Shown here in pieces: positions 11,113-23,415 of a stretch of DNA of 64,000 nt. The notes under the pieces were generated by a model. The model made no database searches. It saw only the letters and a list, made by a program, of their open reading frames with translations, and had not been told where the DNA came from. This stretch comes from Scytalidium lignicola (Eukaryota > Ascomycota > Leotiomycetes), in NCBI GenBank assembly GCA_002812745.2, contig NCSJ02000124.1:55420-119419 (forward strand), given 5' to 3'. A program made the translations under genes and the position numbers. Numbering within the stretch: position 1 is the stretch's first letter; each line of letters begins with the position of its first letter.

Positions 11113-14100
11113 TCACTCTAAAGCCATGGAAAAGGATGACGCCTTACCAATTGTTCTATCATGATCGATAATTTTTGGAAATCCACTAATCATATGTGCC
11201 GTAGGCGGTTCGCTATCTTGAATACATAGCAGTATCTCTAGGATTGTATGTTGATCAACTCCTGCATTGAACCTAATGGAGAATTCGCCAGACTTCGTCA
11301 TTGATTGTAGCAACTCGTCAGTGAAACTAATATTTCTAGTTAATGAGTTATCATGCAACCTTCGAATTATGAAGTATGGCCTGTGTGTTCCATTGCTAAA
11401 GCGAGACAACCAATGACCTAAAGCCTGGGTTTCACCATCAGTCAAGCGGCATCTTATTTCCTCAGATCCTGAAGTAACTAGTTAGTAGTAGTAATAGATA
11501 TTATAGGAGTCTTTACCTACCATTTGTTGATGATGATGCGACAACATAGAATGAGCTAGCTACTAAACGATGTGCAATATCCTCAATCAGGCGATTGAGT
11601 GCATATTGCTCTTGAACGTACGTTCGGAGTTGTGGTAAACTCTGAACGTCATCTAGTGGTGAAGGATCCTTGGGACAGCTCACGTTCAATCTGACGAATC
11701 TCTTCTCGTTCCGTTGTTGAGTTGGAAGAGTCTGTAACCAGCTATGCCAGGTTCGCTCAGAGTCTAAACTCACAGCAACATGATCTTCGGCAATTCTCTT
11801 GAACGTTTTAAAGTGCGAGATCAAACCATGCTTAGGAGGGCTCACATTTGCCTTAGGTGTGGGATGACTAGACATCTTGTTAACGTTATATCCAGTACCG
11901 ATTGAGATCATGATGTCGGGAGGGCTCTCTGCTAATTCAGGCCAGATCAGTTTCCTCTCTGAATCAGCAACAAATATCGGATTGTTGTGGTAGAGAGCAC
12001 CATCTTCATATACTTGGTTAGTCATCTCATGATGATAGCTCCGGAAATACCTCGGTGCTGCCGATGTTGCTCGAGCTCTAGGTCATGTTAGCAGGAGAAT
12101 TACTCTCTTGGATATCATGATTCCTACGCTTCCCAAACTTCCAGTTCATGTCGAGGATTATCTGGACGGACGAATTGGTAGGTCACTTGAACAGATTAGC
12201 TCCAAGCTTGACTTTAGGGAAGAAGCTTACTGTTCTCTATAGCCAGCCTGTTGTAGTTGCTGATTACAGCCGGGTCGCCACCAATTGTTGTTGTGACAAC
12301 TGCAACTTTTGTGGAAGGATACTCTATTGTGCTTGTACCTCCAAACATATAATCTTTACCTACTAATGAACAGTAAGCTTTCTTCAAACACTGTTCGAGG
12401 GGCTTGGTCTTGTATCGGCTGTGGTGATATGCATTCCAAACATCACCGATCGCACCCAATTTTCCCATTGTACGTGGCTGAAATGCCTCTCCACAGAGTT
12501 CGTTGAAATTTTTTGTGCATCTCTCGACGGTCCAGACTTTTGCTTCAAGACCTAATGCAACAAGGCCTCCAGTACTATAGAAAGTCAGCGGTTATACGAG
12601 AGGCGTAGAATATTCCTTTCATGTGAAATACCTTGTACCAACAATGAGATCAAAAAAAAGACCGAATCTGAATAAGCCGCGGTAGTTTATCTTGAATAAG
12701 TTTCAATATCTCAAGCTCAACAATTCCACAAACACCTCCTCTGAGAGTATGAGACTGTTAGTAATAGCTCTAAGCGATAAGAACGAGGTTTACTAACCCA
12801 TCAAGACAGAGTATTCGGACACCTGCTTGTTCCGGTTTTACAGAAACTGGCCAGGTCTTATCCCACATAACCCGATCATGTGGAAGTGGACAAGAGTCTA
12901 TTTCAATCAAAATATCGCCTTTGGCATAGCCATAACCTTGTAAACAAGGCGCACATATTATATGACCGCAAGGAAGCCGGTATTCTGTTGTGTTCATGAG
13001 GCAAACCAAACAGCTTGTATTACTAAAAAGGCAGTCATTCGGACCTCTTAATTTTTCGAAGAAGTAATTAAGGGTGGTCTCTTTGTGAATCATAGCTGCG
13101 ACTCTTTCCTCATCCTGATGAGTCTTGCGGTCGTCTTCTTGCAGTTTCTTCAGACTATCTTCGAACGCGTAGAACACGTTTGCTCGAAAAGTCTCGCGAT
13201 AACTAGCTGGAGAAAATGATGATTGATACGAACCGCTGTATACTTTTCCATTTTTGAGTTGATGACCCTTGGTATGACCATTTTCCATGTTTATGCACCG
13301 AGTACGTTTCTTGGGATGAATCCACTCGCAGGGCCACCCTCGATTACAGAAGTCATTTAGCGCATCGTCAATAGGTTGTTCGTATTGTGGAAATATGTCT
13401 GAAGCAAGGCCTGAAGAGAATTAGTAGAGGTCTTTGCGATAACCGGTTGGCGCAGGATAGATACCACGACGTTTCTCGCGAGCAGAATCGAGCATAATGC
13501 AAGAGCCTAAAAGATAGCTTAATCCCTCAAAGAGGGGCTTCACCATGAATTGTGTGCCATAAGTCCACTGATTGGCATGCATAACATTGAGAGCGAGCTT
13601 GGTAATGTTACCGCAAAAATCTAAAGGGATAGAGTTATACGAAAATGAAGCCTGGATGAAGTCAAATGGTCTATCTAGAACATTACTGAACCAATCAAAT
13701 GTATAGTGTAAATAGAATTGTAAATCGTTCGAGCTTAGTAGCATTCGCTGACTTTTTTTTATGCTCGTGAGACTCTTCGGTAGCTCTGGAAATCTCATTA
13801 TATAGTTTGGAAACTTGCTGGCGAATCAACTCGGGGCGGCCATTCTCCGGAATATATCTCCCATAATCTCGAAAGGTAGGCTCCCCACCTTCTTCGACTA
13901 TCCCAAACCAAGTTGTATTATTATCTTCCACGTGGAGTTCTTGCTGTTGGTCATCAGAGGTATTTACTTCAAGAGCAGCCCGAACAATATCTGCAACATC
14001 AGGATCCGTCTTCTCGTGTGGAACACCTGTGATTCCCAATGTTCCTAACATATGAGTAGGCTGCGCGTCCCAACAATCGTCGCAGAACTGAAGATTGCAT

Positions 14101-14195
14101 ACGTTGCAGTAGCTTGTTTTCTCTGGGGCGGATTAATTGTTGGTTGCCTCCTACTGTGCAAGAGGATTCCCAACGGGGTTGCAGCCATCGCACAT
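11113..14195 (-). CDS. zinc-finger/RING/patatin-like phospholipase, NTPase domain absent
   Basis: Eight exons (14195-14175, 14120-13465, 13410-12798, 12740-12632, 12574-12231, 12185-12128, 12077-11521, 11468-11113) give about 903 aa once two 8-base runs (13753-13760, 12652-12659) are read as 7. Order: N-terminal zinc finger MCDGC...CNVCNLQFCDDCW; a C3HC4-like RING (CLVC...CGHIICAPC, about residues 355-385); a patatin lipase domain with oxyanion loop DGGGVCG (about 430), nucleophile elbow GTSTG (about 465) and catalytic DGA (about 625); and a C-terminal region of unknown role. Patatins are Ser-Asp acyl hydrolases of membrane lipids. In the homologues I know, a P-loop NTPase follows the DYGRY motif; here DYGRY is directly followed by the segment that normally comes after it. 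The gene could act in lipid signalling or incompatibility-type responses. The start is uncertain: an ATG at 14302 is an alternative. Confidence 0.82.
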
Positions 14196-15599
14196 GCACG
14201 GCTCCCCGGCGATCTAATTGTACCAGCCATTTCGGGGTCAATATTGAAACGTTGCATCATCTGAAAGGCCCAAGTTTTCGAATCCTCGAATTCAGCAGCC
14301 ATGACGGCTATACACAGGGGAAATCACGATATAGAACGGTCCGTATTTGTGCGCACAGAAATGTTTTCAAGAGAAGCCAACTCCGTGAGGCTCGCAAGTA
14401 GCAACTAGCAACAGTTTGTATTTTTAGAGCTAAGGACAGCCTCATCGGCTCTAGAGTTGAGACAGAAAATTGCGCCTCGCTGCAGCCGCATGTCCATCTT
14501 ACCTCCAAATGGTTCGTTTTTGATCTCACCCAGAGTTGGGATTGTAGACCATCCCACTCTGTCAGAGCCTCGCATTCAGCTCTTGGTCTTGTGTAGACAG
14601 GTGTTGTGTGGGCGGCAATTTTCGATATGATGATTCGCTAGAAGGCTTCTTCAGCTCCGTGGCGCTGCACATGTGACAGCGGTAACAGACCCAGTCATAA
14701 TTAGTACGGCTCCTTTCAACCCGGTGTCGGTGATGAGGGAAGTTCGCGTGTTAATCTCCCAGGTTATGATGGATGGGATTTATATTATATCTGGCACGGG
14801 CTTGACCAAACAGAGACGCTTCAACTAGCAGAGGCCACTTTTTATCGCAAGTTAGCTTTGTACTTTCTCTTTTCATCACACTGATCTACTTCCACGATAA
14901 ATTGCAACCTCTTATTCACTCTGCATAAGGTTGTGTGTTTGCCTCGTTGCCTCGATCCTATTACATGGCAGCTAGCGGACTAAAATTGGCGTAGTCGTCC
15001 TCTCACGTAGCCTTGTTCTATTTCAAAGACCTTTCATCCCAGAATCATTCATCACTTGTTACTGTTGATTATCACATACAACCCAACTTCAGTGGATTGC
15101 CTACTAACAACATCTCTTAGCTTTAGATCGGAANTTTTTTTTAGGCTTCCCATATATCATCGATCCACTCCTGGCGGTGTTTTATCCATCGTAATCGCTC
15201 GCCGACGCTGAATTGAGATAAAGGATCTCCTTGAAGCGCAGAATAAGGAATTTTTGTTATTTCGCAAATTAAGTACCTTAGAGAACTCTTATCACCAAGC
15301 CACTTGTGCTCCCTGGAAAAGAATTCGACCGAACTTGGGGCAAGAAGCTCCTGGAGGGTCCAACCACGTTCAAACCACCTGCTTCCTCGAAAAGCTGATT
15401 CCCATGTAAACGCAGAAGATTGGTTTCTTGCTTTTCGTTTGGTTGCCGAAACATCTGATAAATTGACGTAGCATCGAGTTGCGTCGCAGTACCAACGAAA
15501 CGTTGAATTAATAGCCTGTGAAAGTTCAGTACTGTTTGTCTTATCGATGCAGCAGGTGTCAGTAAGAACTCTAACATAGATTTAGCAGATTTNAAAAAA
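14196..15599. other. intergenic, weak minus-strand frame
   Basis: Contains a 108-codon minus-strand frame (15604-15278) with no recognised family and an N beside an A run (15593); another N-poly-T site is at 15134. It could be part of a degenerate gene. Nothing else is supported. Confidence 0.4.
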
Positions 15600-16140
15600 A
15601 GCAAATGTCAAATAAATATTATAAATGCTTATATAGTGTAAACAACCATCAAGATAAGAAAAGGTAAAGTCTATCATAGCTAAAAGAATATAAAAAAAGG
15701 AATAAGATCTGTTTTTAGCTCTTGAAATCTAAATCTTAGATATTAAGAATAAAGAGTAACAATGTTTTAAAGAACACAAGAGGTTACTTACCGACTAGTA
15801 ACTTAAGCAAATAACACATGACTTTGCTGTCTAGGTTAAGCAAGCAGTCGAGGATACATAAAACAACGATTAAAACCTCTCAGATTCAGTAGCTAAAACT
15901 GTAGTACTCAGACTTATTATATAATAAAGCTTAAAGATTTTAAGAAACTCTTAAAAATTATAAAGTTTTACTTTAAAATATATACTTATTAAAGTAATAT
16001 AAACAAAGTTTATATTTACAAGTTATTATACATTTACTTTCTTTATAATTATATATACATTTTAAGTTAATATAATAAAATCTTAAAGGATTATATTTTT
16101 AACATTTAAAATAAGGTATTTAATTCCTTAACTTAGCATA
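15600..16140. repeat. AT-rich block, possibly RIP-degraded repeat
   Basis: About 540 bp that rises to well over 80% A+T from about 15900 on, dense in TpA and short poly-A/T runs, without open frames and sharply bounded on the right by ordinary sequence at about 16140. This is what repeat-induced point mutation leaves of a transposon in ascomycetes, but the source element cannot be recognised. A simple AT-rich intergenic spacer is the alternative. Confidence 0.4.
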
Positions 16141-16237
16141 TCCCCATACTCTTCGAGAGGTCACAAGACAGCAGGTTTCACCTGCTACCCGCCGGACGTA
16201 AATAATATCATCATCATCATTGACCACACATCTACTT

Positions 16238-17143
16238 CTAAAATATCAAATTACTTAGCCAACTTTGCCATTCCAGCACACCCACTAACAGATCCTCCCC
16301 GTGATATGTAATTCGGTCCAATGTCCACCAGAATCTGAAAGGATCGCGATTCCCCCAACTCGTCTTTCCATTGCTCTTTGGAAATTCTCCTAGAACCTTT
16401 CTAGTCTCTTGTCCATCATCCATGTCCAAAAATCGAAGTAGAACACTCCATCTATCTCCTCTTTCCTTCTCTTCTTCACTCTCAGGAGCATCAATAATAA
16501 ATTCCAACAACCTGCTTCCTTTGATTGCCTCTCCAGAAGAAGAGAAATACTTCCTCACGCTCTCGGTATGATTTTTGTAGGCCTTCAAGTAAGCTTCCTC
16601 ATGTCCTCTCCCTCGTGTCGCCCCGTAAATAACTCTATGACCATCCCAGATTCTACGATCCGTGTGGTCTAATATGCTCTTTAACCAGACCTCGTCACTT
16701 CTCCTCAATGTGAGAATAAACTTTGCATCAGGAAAGATAGTCGCCATCTCAGCGTATACCATGGCCCAGGGCAAATCTTCAAAGGCCTCGTACATATTTG
16801 CCATGGCGATTAGCGGTGAGAGGTCATGTCTGGTCCACGAACGAAAGAGGAAACGAGAACGAATATCTTGCCAACCTACTCGAGTATAAGAGAGTCGAGC
16901 AAGGGCATCGCCTAGGGATGTTGTGCCAGTTTTAGAGAGCCCTATAACAAAAACTTTTGGTTTTGGCTTTAATTTATCTGGTAGGATTGGGACCCTTAAG
17001 GAGTTATTTGATTGCTGGATAACATGAGGATTAGGAGGGGTTTGAGAATTAGACCGGAACTGGAACAATGGATTCTTAGAGGGGAAGAGGATAAGACTCG
17101 CTGCTATAAGACCGAATCCTAGAAGAGTGGAGATGAGCATCAT
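16238..17143 (-). CDS. sulfotransferase-like P-loop protein, membrane-anchored
   Basis: Intronless, 301 aa. The N-terminus (LISTLLGFGLIAASLILF) is a signal anchor, so the protein probably sits in the Golgi/ER membrane. The 5'-phosphosulfate-binding loop is GLSKTGTTSL (about residues 69-78); the segment EAFEDLPWAMVYAEM and the LTLRRSDEVWLKSI region (R for the 3'-phosphate) are typical of the fungal/animal Sulfotransfer_4 family. Members would move sulfate from PAPS to a hydroxyl or amine acceptor, though many in this family are uncharacterised. A tryptophan-rich C-terminus (FRFWWTLD) follows. It lies tail-to-head with the minus-strand dioxygenase at 18.9 kb but is 1.7 kb away, too far for a shared promoter. 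Confidence 0.85.
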   Translation of the reverse strand: MMLISTLLGFGLIAASLILFPSKNPLFQFRSNSQTPPNPHVIQQSNNSLRVPILPDKLKPKPKVFVIGLSKTGTTSLGDALARLSYTRVGWQDIRSRFLFRSWTRHDLSPLIAMANMYEAFEDLPWAMVYAEMATIFPDAKFILTLRRSDEVWLKSILDHTDRRIWDGHRVIYGATRGRGHEEAYLKAYKNHTESVRKYFSSSGEAIKGSRLLEFIIDAPESEEEKERGDRWSVLLRFLDMDDGQETRKVLGEFPKSNGKTSWGNRDPFRFWWTLDRITYHGEDLLVGVLEWQSWLSNLIF

Positions 17144-18886
17144 AGTGAAAGGGAAGATTGTTGATTCTTTGTAACAAAATGTGAACCAAAACTTATTTGC
17201 CTATCTGAAAGTATTTTCTAATACAAATATGGGCGACAGCGAACCTAAGATTGAGAGCCAACCACTTTCCGTCTTTAGAAAGAAGGCTTAGGCACCATCT
17301 TTGGTAGATGAAAGCTATGAGTGAGAGAGTCCAATCAGTTGTGCTGTATCTGCATCGTGAGGGAGTGCCACTGGCCAAGTCATCTGTAGCAGATGATATT
17401 CACATCGCACCTGGTATATTACATAGATAGGGAGAAGGACTAGTAATGAGGGAAGACAAGATTCGAAGACGAATCATGTTGTTAGGAGTGCCATGCATTC
17501 TCAAGTCCACAGCACCTAACAGAGCCACATACTGCATGTTGGATGTCTGAACCTGTATTGTACGGATGCAATGTGACATTGAATGTTATCTTGCTACCAA
17601 CTATCACCCATATCATCGACGATTGCCATGGAGGAAAGACGCCCTCAGCCACATTAGGGTATCACAGCTAGTACTTGGATTGGCGTGGATGGGGTCTCTT
17701 ATCGAATGAAATTATCGGATGGCGGGGGCTTGTCCGGTGCAGCCTTTTGATTCGATCGGCCAGTCAACACGTCCTCTTAGATAATATGCGATAGAGATGG
17801 AGCATCACTGGAGACTTCAACGAATGATCGCCGGATCTTATCTGTAATTTGTCGAAGGATGTGTTATTAGTGGGATAGAACAGCTGCCAGAGGAAGCGGA
17901 TATAAACAACAACCCATCTTAAATGGAGGAGAAAGAAGCAGTGGGGTGTGAACACATATCAACTGTTCCCTCTCTCTTCTATTCAGCCCACTGCTTGAAG
18001 TTCATTCTGTCAAGATCAAACAAGCTCTAACATGCCAGATGCTTTGGTTGACTAGATCTGTCTACTGACAACGACTTAACATGGAAGTGGATCTAGATTC
18101 TCTCATTGTAAGAAATAGCCACCTTTCGAGTCGCTACAATTATACAGGAATCAAGCCTTAAAGTTGCGAGAAGNAAAAAAAATAAAAGACTATTCAAGCG
18201 TATTTGGAGGATGTGTAGTCAAATCAGGTAATAGATGCGGAAAGGACGAAGAAGCTAGGCTTATCTGTACGGAGAGCGTGTTTACAGAAAGTGTCACTAG
18301 GAGACGTCTCACATTATCACTAGTTTTTGTAGCTCTTTCAATATCACATTTATAGCTAGAAATATCAGAGAATCGCTGAATTCTATGACGATCTTCATCC
18401 TGCAGGATACCACAGTCATGCCATCGGGTCAGAGGTAACTGTACAATCAAGGCTACAATTTGCGAAAGACTTCAAGACTAATATCAGAAGCAACTAACCA
18501 GCCAATGCCCCGCGTATTTTGGGATGAGGAGTACTCCGTGGAGACTACGGAGTTAAATAGACATGTAGAACTCTTCTCATCCTTGATTAATGTCTTTACC
18601 ATGTTCTAATTGATTCCCAAGTGTTTACTAAGTTGAAAGTTAGGTTTTCTTACGCTCCGTCTTTTAGTATAACATAATCCTGGCTTGATCTGGCTTATTT
18701 TATTTACCCAAACCCCTTAATTAAGGATAGGTCACCCAAACTGGGCCTTATAATCTCGTGACTCAACTTGTAAAACGGGGGTGGAAGTGCGTGGAAGAGG
18801 GGAGTAAGGCCTGACATTATTAAGGATCCTTTACCAACACATTCAACCATGATCAACAACAAAAGACAGCACCAGACTCTCACCAA
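17144..18886. other. intergenic, no supported gene
   Basis: Short open frames only. One N next to A6 at 18174. No motif, repeat or RNA gene seen. Confidence 0.5.
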
Positions 18887-20020
18887 TCAAGGCAGTCCCT
18901 GCCGCTCATCAGTATGCTTATTCAAACCCCATGCCTGACTACTCCCATCATGCACCGTAACCCGTCTCATATCCCTCCTATACTTGTTCGCAAACGTGCC
19001 CCCCGTAGCCCGATGCATTACGGACGTATTATCCCACACCACCAAATCCCCGGGCTGCTTCCAGTCCACCACCGTTACATACCTCGGCTGCTGGGTATGC
19101 TCGTACAAGAGATTGAACAGCTTCTTCGACTCGTCCTCTTCTAGCCCCTCAATGTGGTGCAGGTGCGACGCGATGTACATGGTCATGCGGCCCGAGGCCT
19201 CGTGTCGCTGGATGAGGTGGTGTCGGGACATGTACTTGGTGGATGGGTCGAGGTCCTTGAAGAACTCGGGAGACCCCAGCTTGCGGCTATGCCACATGTT
19301 GTGGGCGGCGATGTAGTCCTTCTCGAGGAGATGCTCCTTGAGGGCGGCGGGCAGGTCGTCGTACGCGGTACGGGTGTCAGCGAAGGCGGTGCTACCACCT
19401 GTGCCTGGGGGCGGGAGCTCATGGGCGAGGAGGAGGGAGTAGCCAGCGCGGCGTGGATTGAAGGAGGAATCACAATGGAACATGGTATTTGCCTATAATA
19501 TGTAGTACATAAGTACATGCATGTATTGAGTACTACAACTAACTATAAGGGAGTGAAAAAGAGAGAAAATGGGGTAGACTGACTTTCTCTGCGTGTTGTT
19601 TGGCGGAATTAGGGGCCAGAAGACTCCCGTCCGGGGCCAGATTACTGACGTCGAATAATTCATCAAAGGCCAGCCGGTTCTTGCGTCCAGCCTTGTTATA
19701 CGGTGCTACATCGTCAAGCTCACCAAACTGTCGTCCGAAATTGACATGTCCGGCGTCGTCGAGCCCGGTGTTACGGAAGACCAGAACGCCGTACTGTGGA
19801 AACGATCAGGACCAAAATCAATCGACAGGAAAGGATTGGGTTTCCTCAGTCCGTATGTTCCTCTCACCTTGGCACTCGCTGCACTAATTTCATCAAAGGT
19901 CTCCTTGGGCACGGGCTTGGAGAAATCAATGCCGCTGACTTCGGCACCAAACGTGGGGTGGATCTCTTTGATATTGATGAGGTTGAAGCTCGACGGATTG
20001 GTCTCAACGACTCCAGGCAT
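18887..20020 (-). CDS. TauD/TfdA-family Fe(II)/2-oxoglutarate dioxygenase
   Basis: Three exons (20020-19868, 19793-19584, 19492-18887; introns of 74 and 91 nt) code for 322 aa, the usual family length. The 2-His-1-carboxylate triad is visible: H-x-D in MFHCDSSF (about residue 127) and the distal His in DNTSVMHRAT (about 272); the 2-oxoglutarate-binding Arg is in RRDMRRVTV near the C-terminus. The N-terminal HPTFGAEVSGIDF is the TfdA signature. The closest functional relatives hydroxylate sulfonates, sulfates or aryloxyacetates and split the product; the true substrate is unknown. Both introns fall where fungal paralogues commonly carry them. It is followed on the same strand, upstream, by a sugar transporter 0.9 kb away. 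Confidence 0.9.
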
Positions 20021-20908
20021 GGCGGCACGGATTGAATGGAATAGGGTATTTGGTTACGGATTGAAATGGCACAAGACCAAACTTCAGACAGAGGAGAGTC
20101 TATGGAGGAGAAATGGCAAGTAATCAATTATGTATAGGCTGTCCAGCGAGCAGTAACCCGTGAGATAGTTATCTCTGCAGCTGTTTGCCTCGTATGGAGG
20201 AACGTGGTCTCTTATAATAGGAGTGTGAGGCCATTCCAACAGATGTGATCCGATCATCGGTGAGGGCAAGCCGGGCAATGTCCTGAGAGGATTTCCCCGC
20301 ATGAAGTAGCCGGCGCATTGGTGTGCCGCTGTGAAGCCACCGGTACTTTGATGCTCCGCCGCTCCTGTTGGATCTCCATTCCCAAACCGGCATGTCTTTC
20401 TCTCTCACTGTCACGGACACTTCCCACTCACCTCTTGTTAAGATATCACATCTAGTTACATGTCCTTGGGCCCTGTTTCATTTGTTGGAAGCCTTTGCCT
20501 TAAACCTTTTAATTAGGATTAGCCCTACTTGCCACAGTCTCATTCTTGTTGAGTATTTCATTTCGAAATTTAAAGACCTCGCACGAAATTGTAGTCATTT
20601 CAGTGGAATCAGTCGCCTTTTGAACTTCTTCACAGCAAGATTTAGAAAAGTACAAGAGAGGCTACTTTAGTTGAAACTAGGGAGATGAAGAAATTTGGTT
20701 CGAGATAAACGTACTTGAGGACTAGTACATAATGTAGGATTAGCTAAAAGATGACGAGTGTAGTCCTTATAGAGACGAATTCCTCGAGCCTATGATCTCG
20801 ATTTCAAACAGATCCAGGAGCAGTGTTTGCCTTTTCCTCCTGTAGCTACAATGTTTCCCACGATGAATAAGCAAGGAACCTGTACGAGCTTCCGATCCAA
20901 ATCACTAA
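20021..20908. other. intergenic, no supported gene
   Basis: Promoter side of the dioxygenase gene and 3' side of the transporter. The only longer frames are not coding-like. Confidence 0.5.
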
Positions 20909-23149
20909 TTAAACAGGAGAAGGAACTTCAGCCAGTTCCCGGTGCTCGACCTCCTCTACGCCGGCCTTGCCTTCCATCATAGTCCTTTCAGCAAAAACAT
21001 CTTGCTCCTCCACTTCTACGACCCGATCGTTAAACGAAGCAGCGATCTCTTCGAGAGTCTTCTGCTTGGTTTCCCTGCGAAAACAAAAGAGTCAACACAA
21101 ATATTTCCTCTCAGAACCGATTGAACCAGGGGAACCTTACGGGAAGTAAAAGTATATGAGAAAGAAGTAAACGAAACAGCATGCGACAAATACATAATAG
21201 TAATTCTCGCGGATATTTGCGAACGCGCTTGGCCCAGCCTCCGTAACTGTGAAAACCCCAAGAAATTAGCAATGCGAAATACCGGAATGAAAGCTCACGT
21301 AGGGAGGAAAAGAAAAGTAAAAGCATAAGCATACTCCCGACATTAACGATGAAATGTATGGCGGCAGCTACTCCCATCACTTTGCTTCGTATGGACATGG
21401 GAAGAATTTCAGCTCCGTACAACCAGGTCACGCAGTTGATGGTGGCATCTGCACAACTTATGTTAGTAGTCCGTGTATTAATATTTCAGAGTACATTAAA
21501 GATGAAAAATCCTACAGTAGCCGACTGCAAACAGATATATGCCCAAAATGGCAAACCCTTGGCCGACGCGGTTGTTGGTATTTTGAAACTCACGTTGCAT
21601 GACGGCAGCGTAAATCTCGGTGACAACGGTGGTAACCATCCCAGTGAGGAGCATTCTAATCTCGTGTTAGTTGAACCAGTACAGTAACATATACCATGGG
21701 AGTGAGTTCTAACTTGCGACGGCCCCACCTGTCAGGAAGATGTTTGATGGTGGCGAGGTTGGAGAGAAAGCTAACTGTTCCGAAGACTCCTGCCAAGCAG
21801 AGTATAGTCTGAGACTTGAAACCCAACGACTTATAGAGGGTTGCTGTTGATTGTCAATAGTATTTCTGGTGGGATCAGAACAATGATAGCTTACTTTGAT
21901 AATACTAAACATGCATTAGGATTATATGAGCAATTAATTTCGGCCAAACAACAAAACATAAAAAAAAAGTTCAAGGCATACCTGGATCACGTTGACACCT
22001 GTGAGGCCTGTTAATACTGCTACAGCAATGGATCTGGAGGAGTTCGTCAATAACCTCATCTCTATAGTTTTCATTTCAAGACAAACATACACCAATACAC
22101 GATGTCGATATAGCTTGTAGATCTCTCGGAAAGAAGTGATCTCTCGATGCATCTCATACTGAATCTGGGACTTCATGAGTACAAACTCCTCATGCACCTC
22201 GTGCGAGTGTAGGTCGCTTCGGATCTTGATAAATTCGTAACGAGCCTCATCGATTTTCCCTCTTCTAACGAGCTCACGGGGTGAATTGGGCATAAAGACC
22301 CATAGACCGATGAACAAGATGATACCCCAGGGAATCTGGATGGCTAAGGGAAGACGCCACTGCAAAGAACCATAAGGAATATAGCTACATGCAAAGCCGA
22401 TCCAGTTGGATATCATGATTCCAAAAACGATACCCAGGCCAGAGATTCCACCGATCATACCGCGGATTTTGGGAGCACTGATCTCTGAAAGGTAGATAGG
22501 CACGGTGCCAACCAATCCTCTAGAGATGTACTGTTAGTTCTAGGTGCTTTCTTTTTTTCTCTTTTGGAAAAGAAGGAGGGATTAGAGATCAACGAACCCA
22601 ACGGCATATCCAGCGCCAAAACGACCAAAAAGAAACATGCCAATATTGACCGAAGCTGTCTGGATCGCACATGCAATCGTTACCACAACGCACATAAATT
22701 GCATAAAGCGAATTCTTCCGAGTCTATCGCCGAGGAAAATTTGCGTAATAGCACCACATGCTTCACCAGCGATGTAGATTGAGACGACCTGCAACCTGTT
22801 AACTATCATCGTATATATTGTCGCTCGAAAACGAAAACAGAAAGTAAGAGCCACTACATACACTACCAGTAAGGCCATTGGAAGGGTTCTTCATGTAATC
22901 GANCCAGCTGGGGTGTGCGATCGCTATATTTAAACCCGTTAGCCAAGTCCCAGTGCTGGAGAAAGAGAAAGAGATGAGTGTATAATATCACTGACTTGTC
23001 GTCACAATACCCGTGTCAAAGCCCTACATTGTCAAATGGCCGTCAATAGAAGCTCCATGAACAAAGTGGAATGGAAAACCACATACAAATAGAAACGTCC
23101 CAATGGACGCGAAAAGGGCAATGCCCAGAGTATACCAGTCCGCCGCCAT
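20909..23149 (-). CDS. MFS sugar transporter (hexose/lactose-permease type)
   Basis: Twelve exons: 23149-23087, 23023-22996, 22923-22862, 22788-22598, 22519-22091, 22033-21982, 21904-21895, 21843-21714, 21655-21516, 21448-21335, 21246-21141, 21074-20909. They sum to 1491 nt, 496 aa. Family signatures are in order: FGFDTGIV in TM1, GDRLGRIRF in loop 2-3, a PNSPREL version of PESPR, GLTGVNVIQYYQTTLYKSLG in TM7, DRWGRRKM in loop 8-9, LYGAEILPMSIR, and PETKQKTLEEI after TM12. It is a 12-TM plasma-membrane sugar porter (PF00083); the substrate sugar is not predictable. Exon 7 is only 10 nt and supplies the two Tyr of QYYQ. One N (22903) lies in a codon and is a real base. CreA-type sites lie upstream (23339-23404). 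Confidence 0.93.
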
Positions 23150-23251
23150 CTTACTTTTACCAAAACGCTACTACTCTGGTATGCAAAACAAGGCAGGTCC
23201 TTCCTTGCAAAGATGTAGAGAGAGAGAGAAAAGCAATCGCAGAAGTAGACA

Positions 23252-23275
23252 AGAGAGAGAGAGAGAGAGAGAGAG
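23252..23275. repeat. (GA)n microsatellite
   Basis: Uninterrupted GA dinucleotide repeat, with a shorter GA run just before it (about 23219-23229). On the transporter strand it reads as CT repeat 100-125 bp upstream of the ATG, where pyrimidine tracts are common in fungal promoters. Confidence 0.8.
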
Positions 23276-23338
23276 GATCTTCTATATTCGCATACCGATG
23301 CGAGCGAGTCGAGCGGATGATGTACTTTTACAATGCTT

Positions 23339-23404
23339 ACAATCCGGGGTGCATACAATCCGGGGGGTGCTTATAATCCGGAGTACTTACAATCCGGGGT
23401 GCAT
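23339..23404 (-). promoter_or_regulatory. four tandem CreA-type sites upstream of the sugar transporter
   Basis: Four copies of a 16-18 bp unit (consensus ACAATCCGGGGTGCAT) at 23339-23354, 23355-23372, 23373-23388 and 23389-23404. Each holds CCGGGG or CCGGAG, which fits the CreA/Mig1-type consensus SYGGRG. They lie 190-255 bp upstream of the transporter ATG at 23149. Clustered CreA sites are the known requirement for carbon catabolite repression, so glucose repression of this transporter is a reasonable inference. Confidence 0.6.
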
Positions 23405-23415
23405 CTCCACCGGCT

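Noticed and set aside
18914..19518. Several long frames on both strands over the TfdA-type gene
   Set aside because: Antisense or out-of-frame shadows of the GC-rich third exon.
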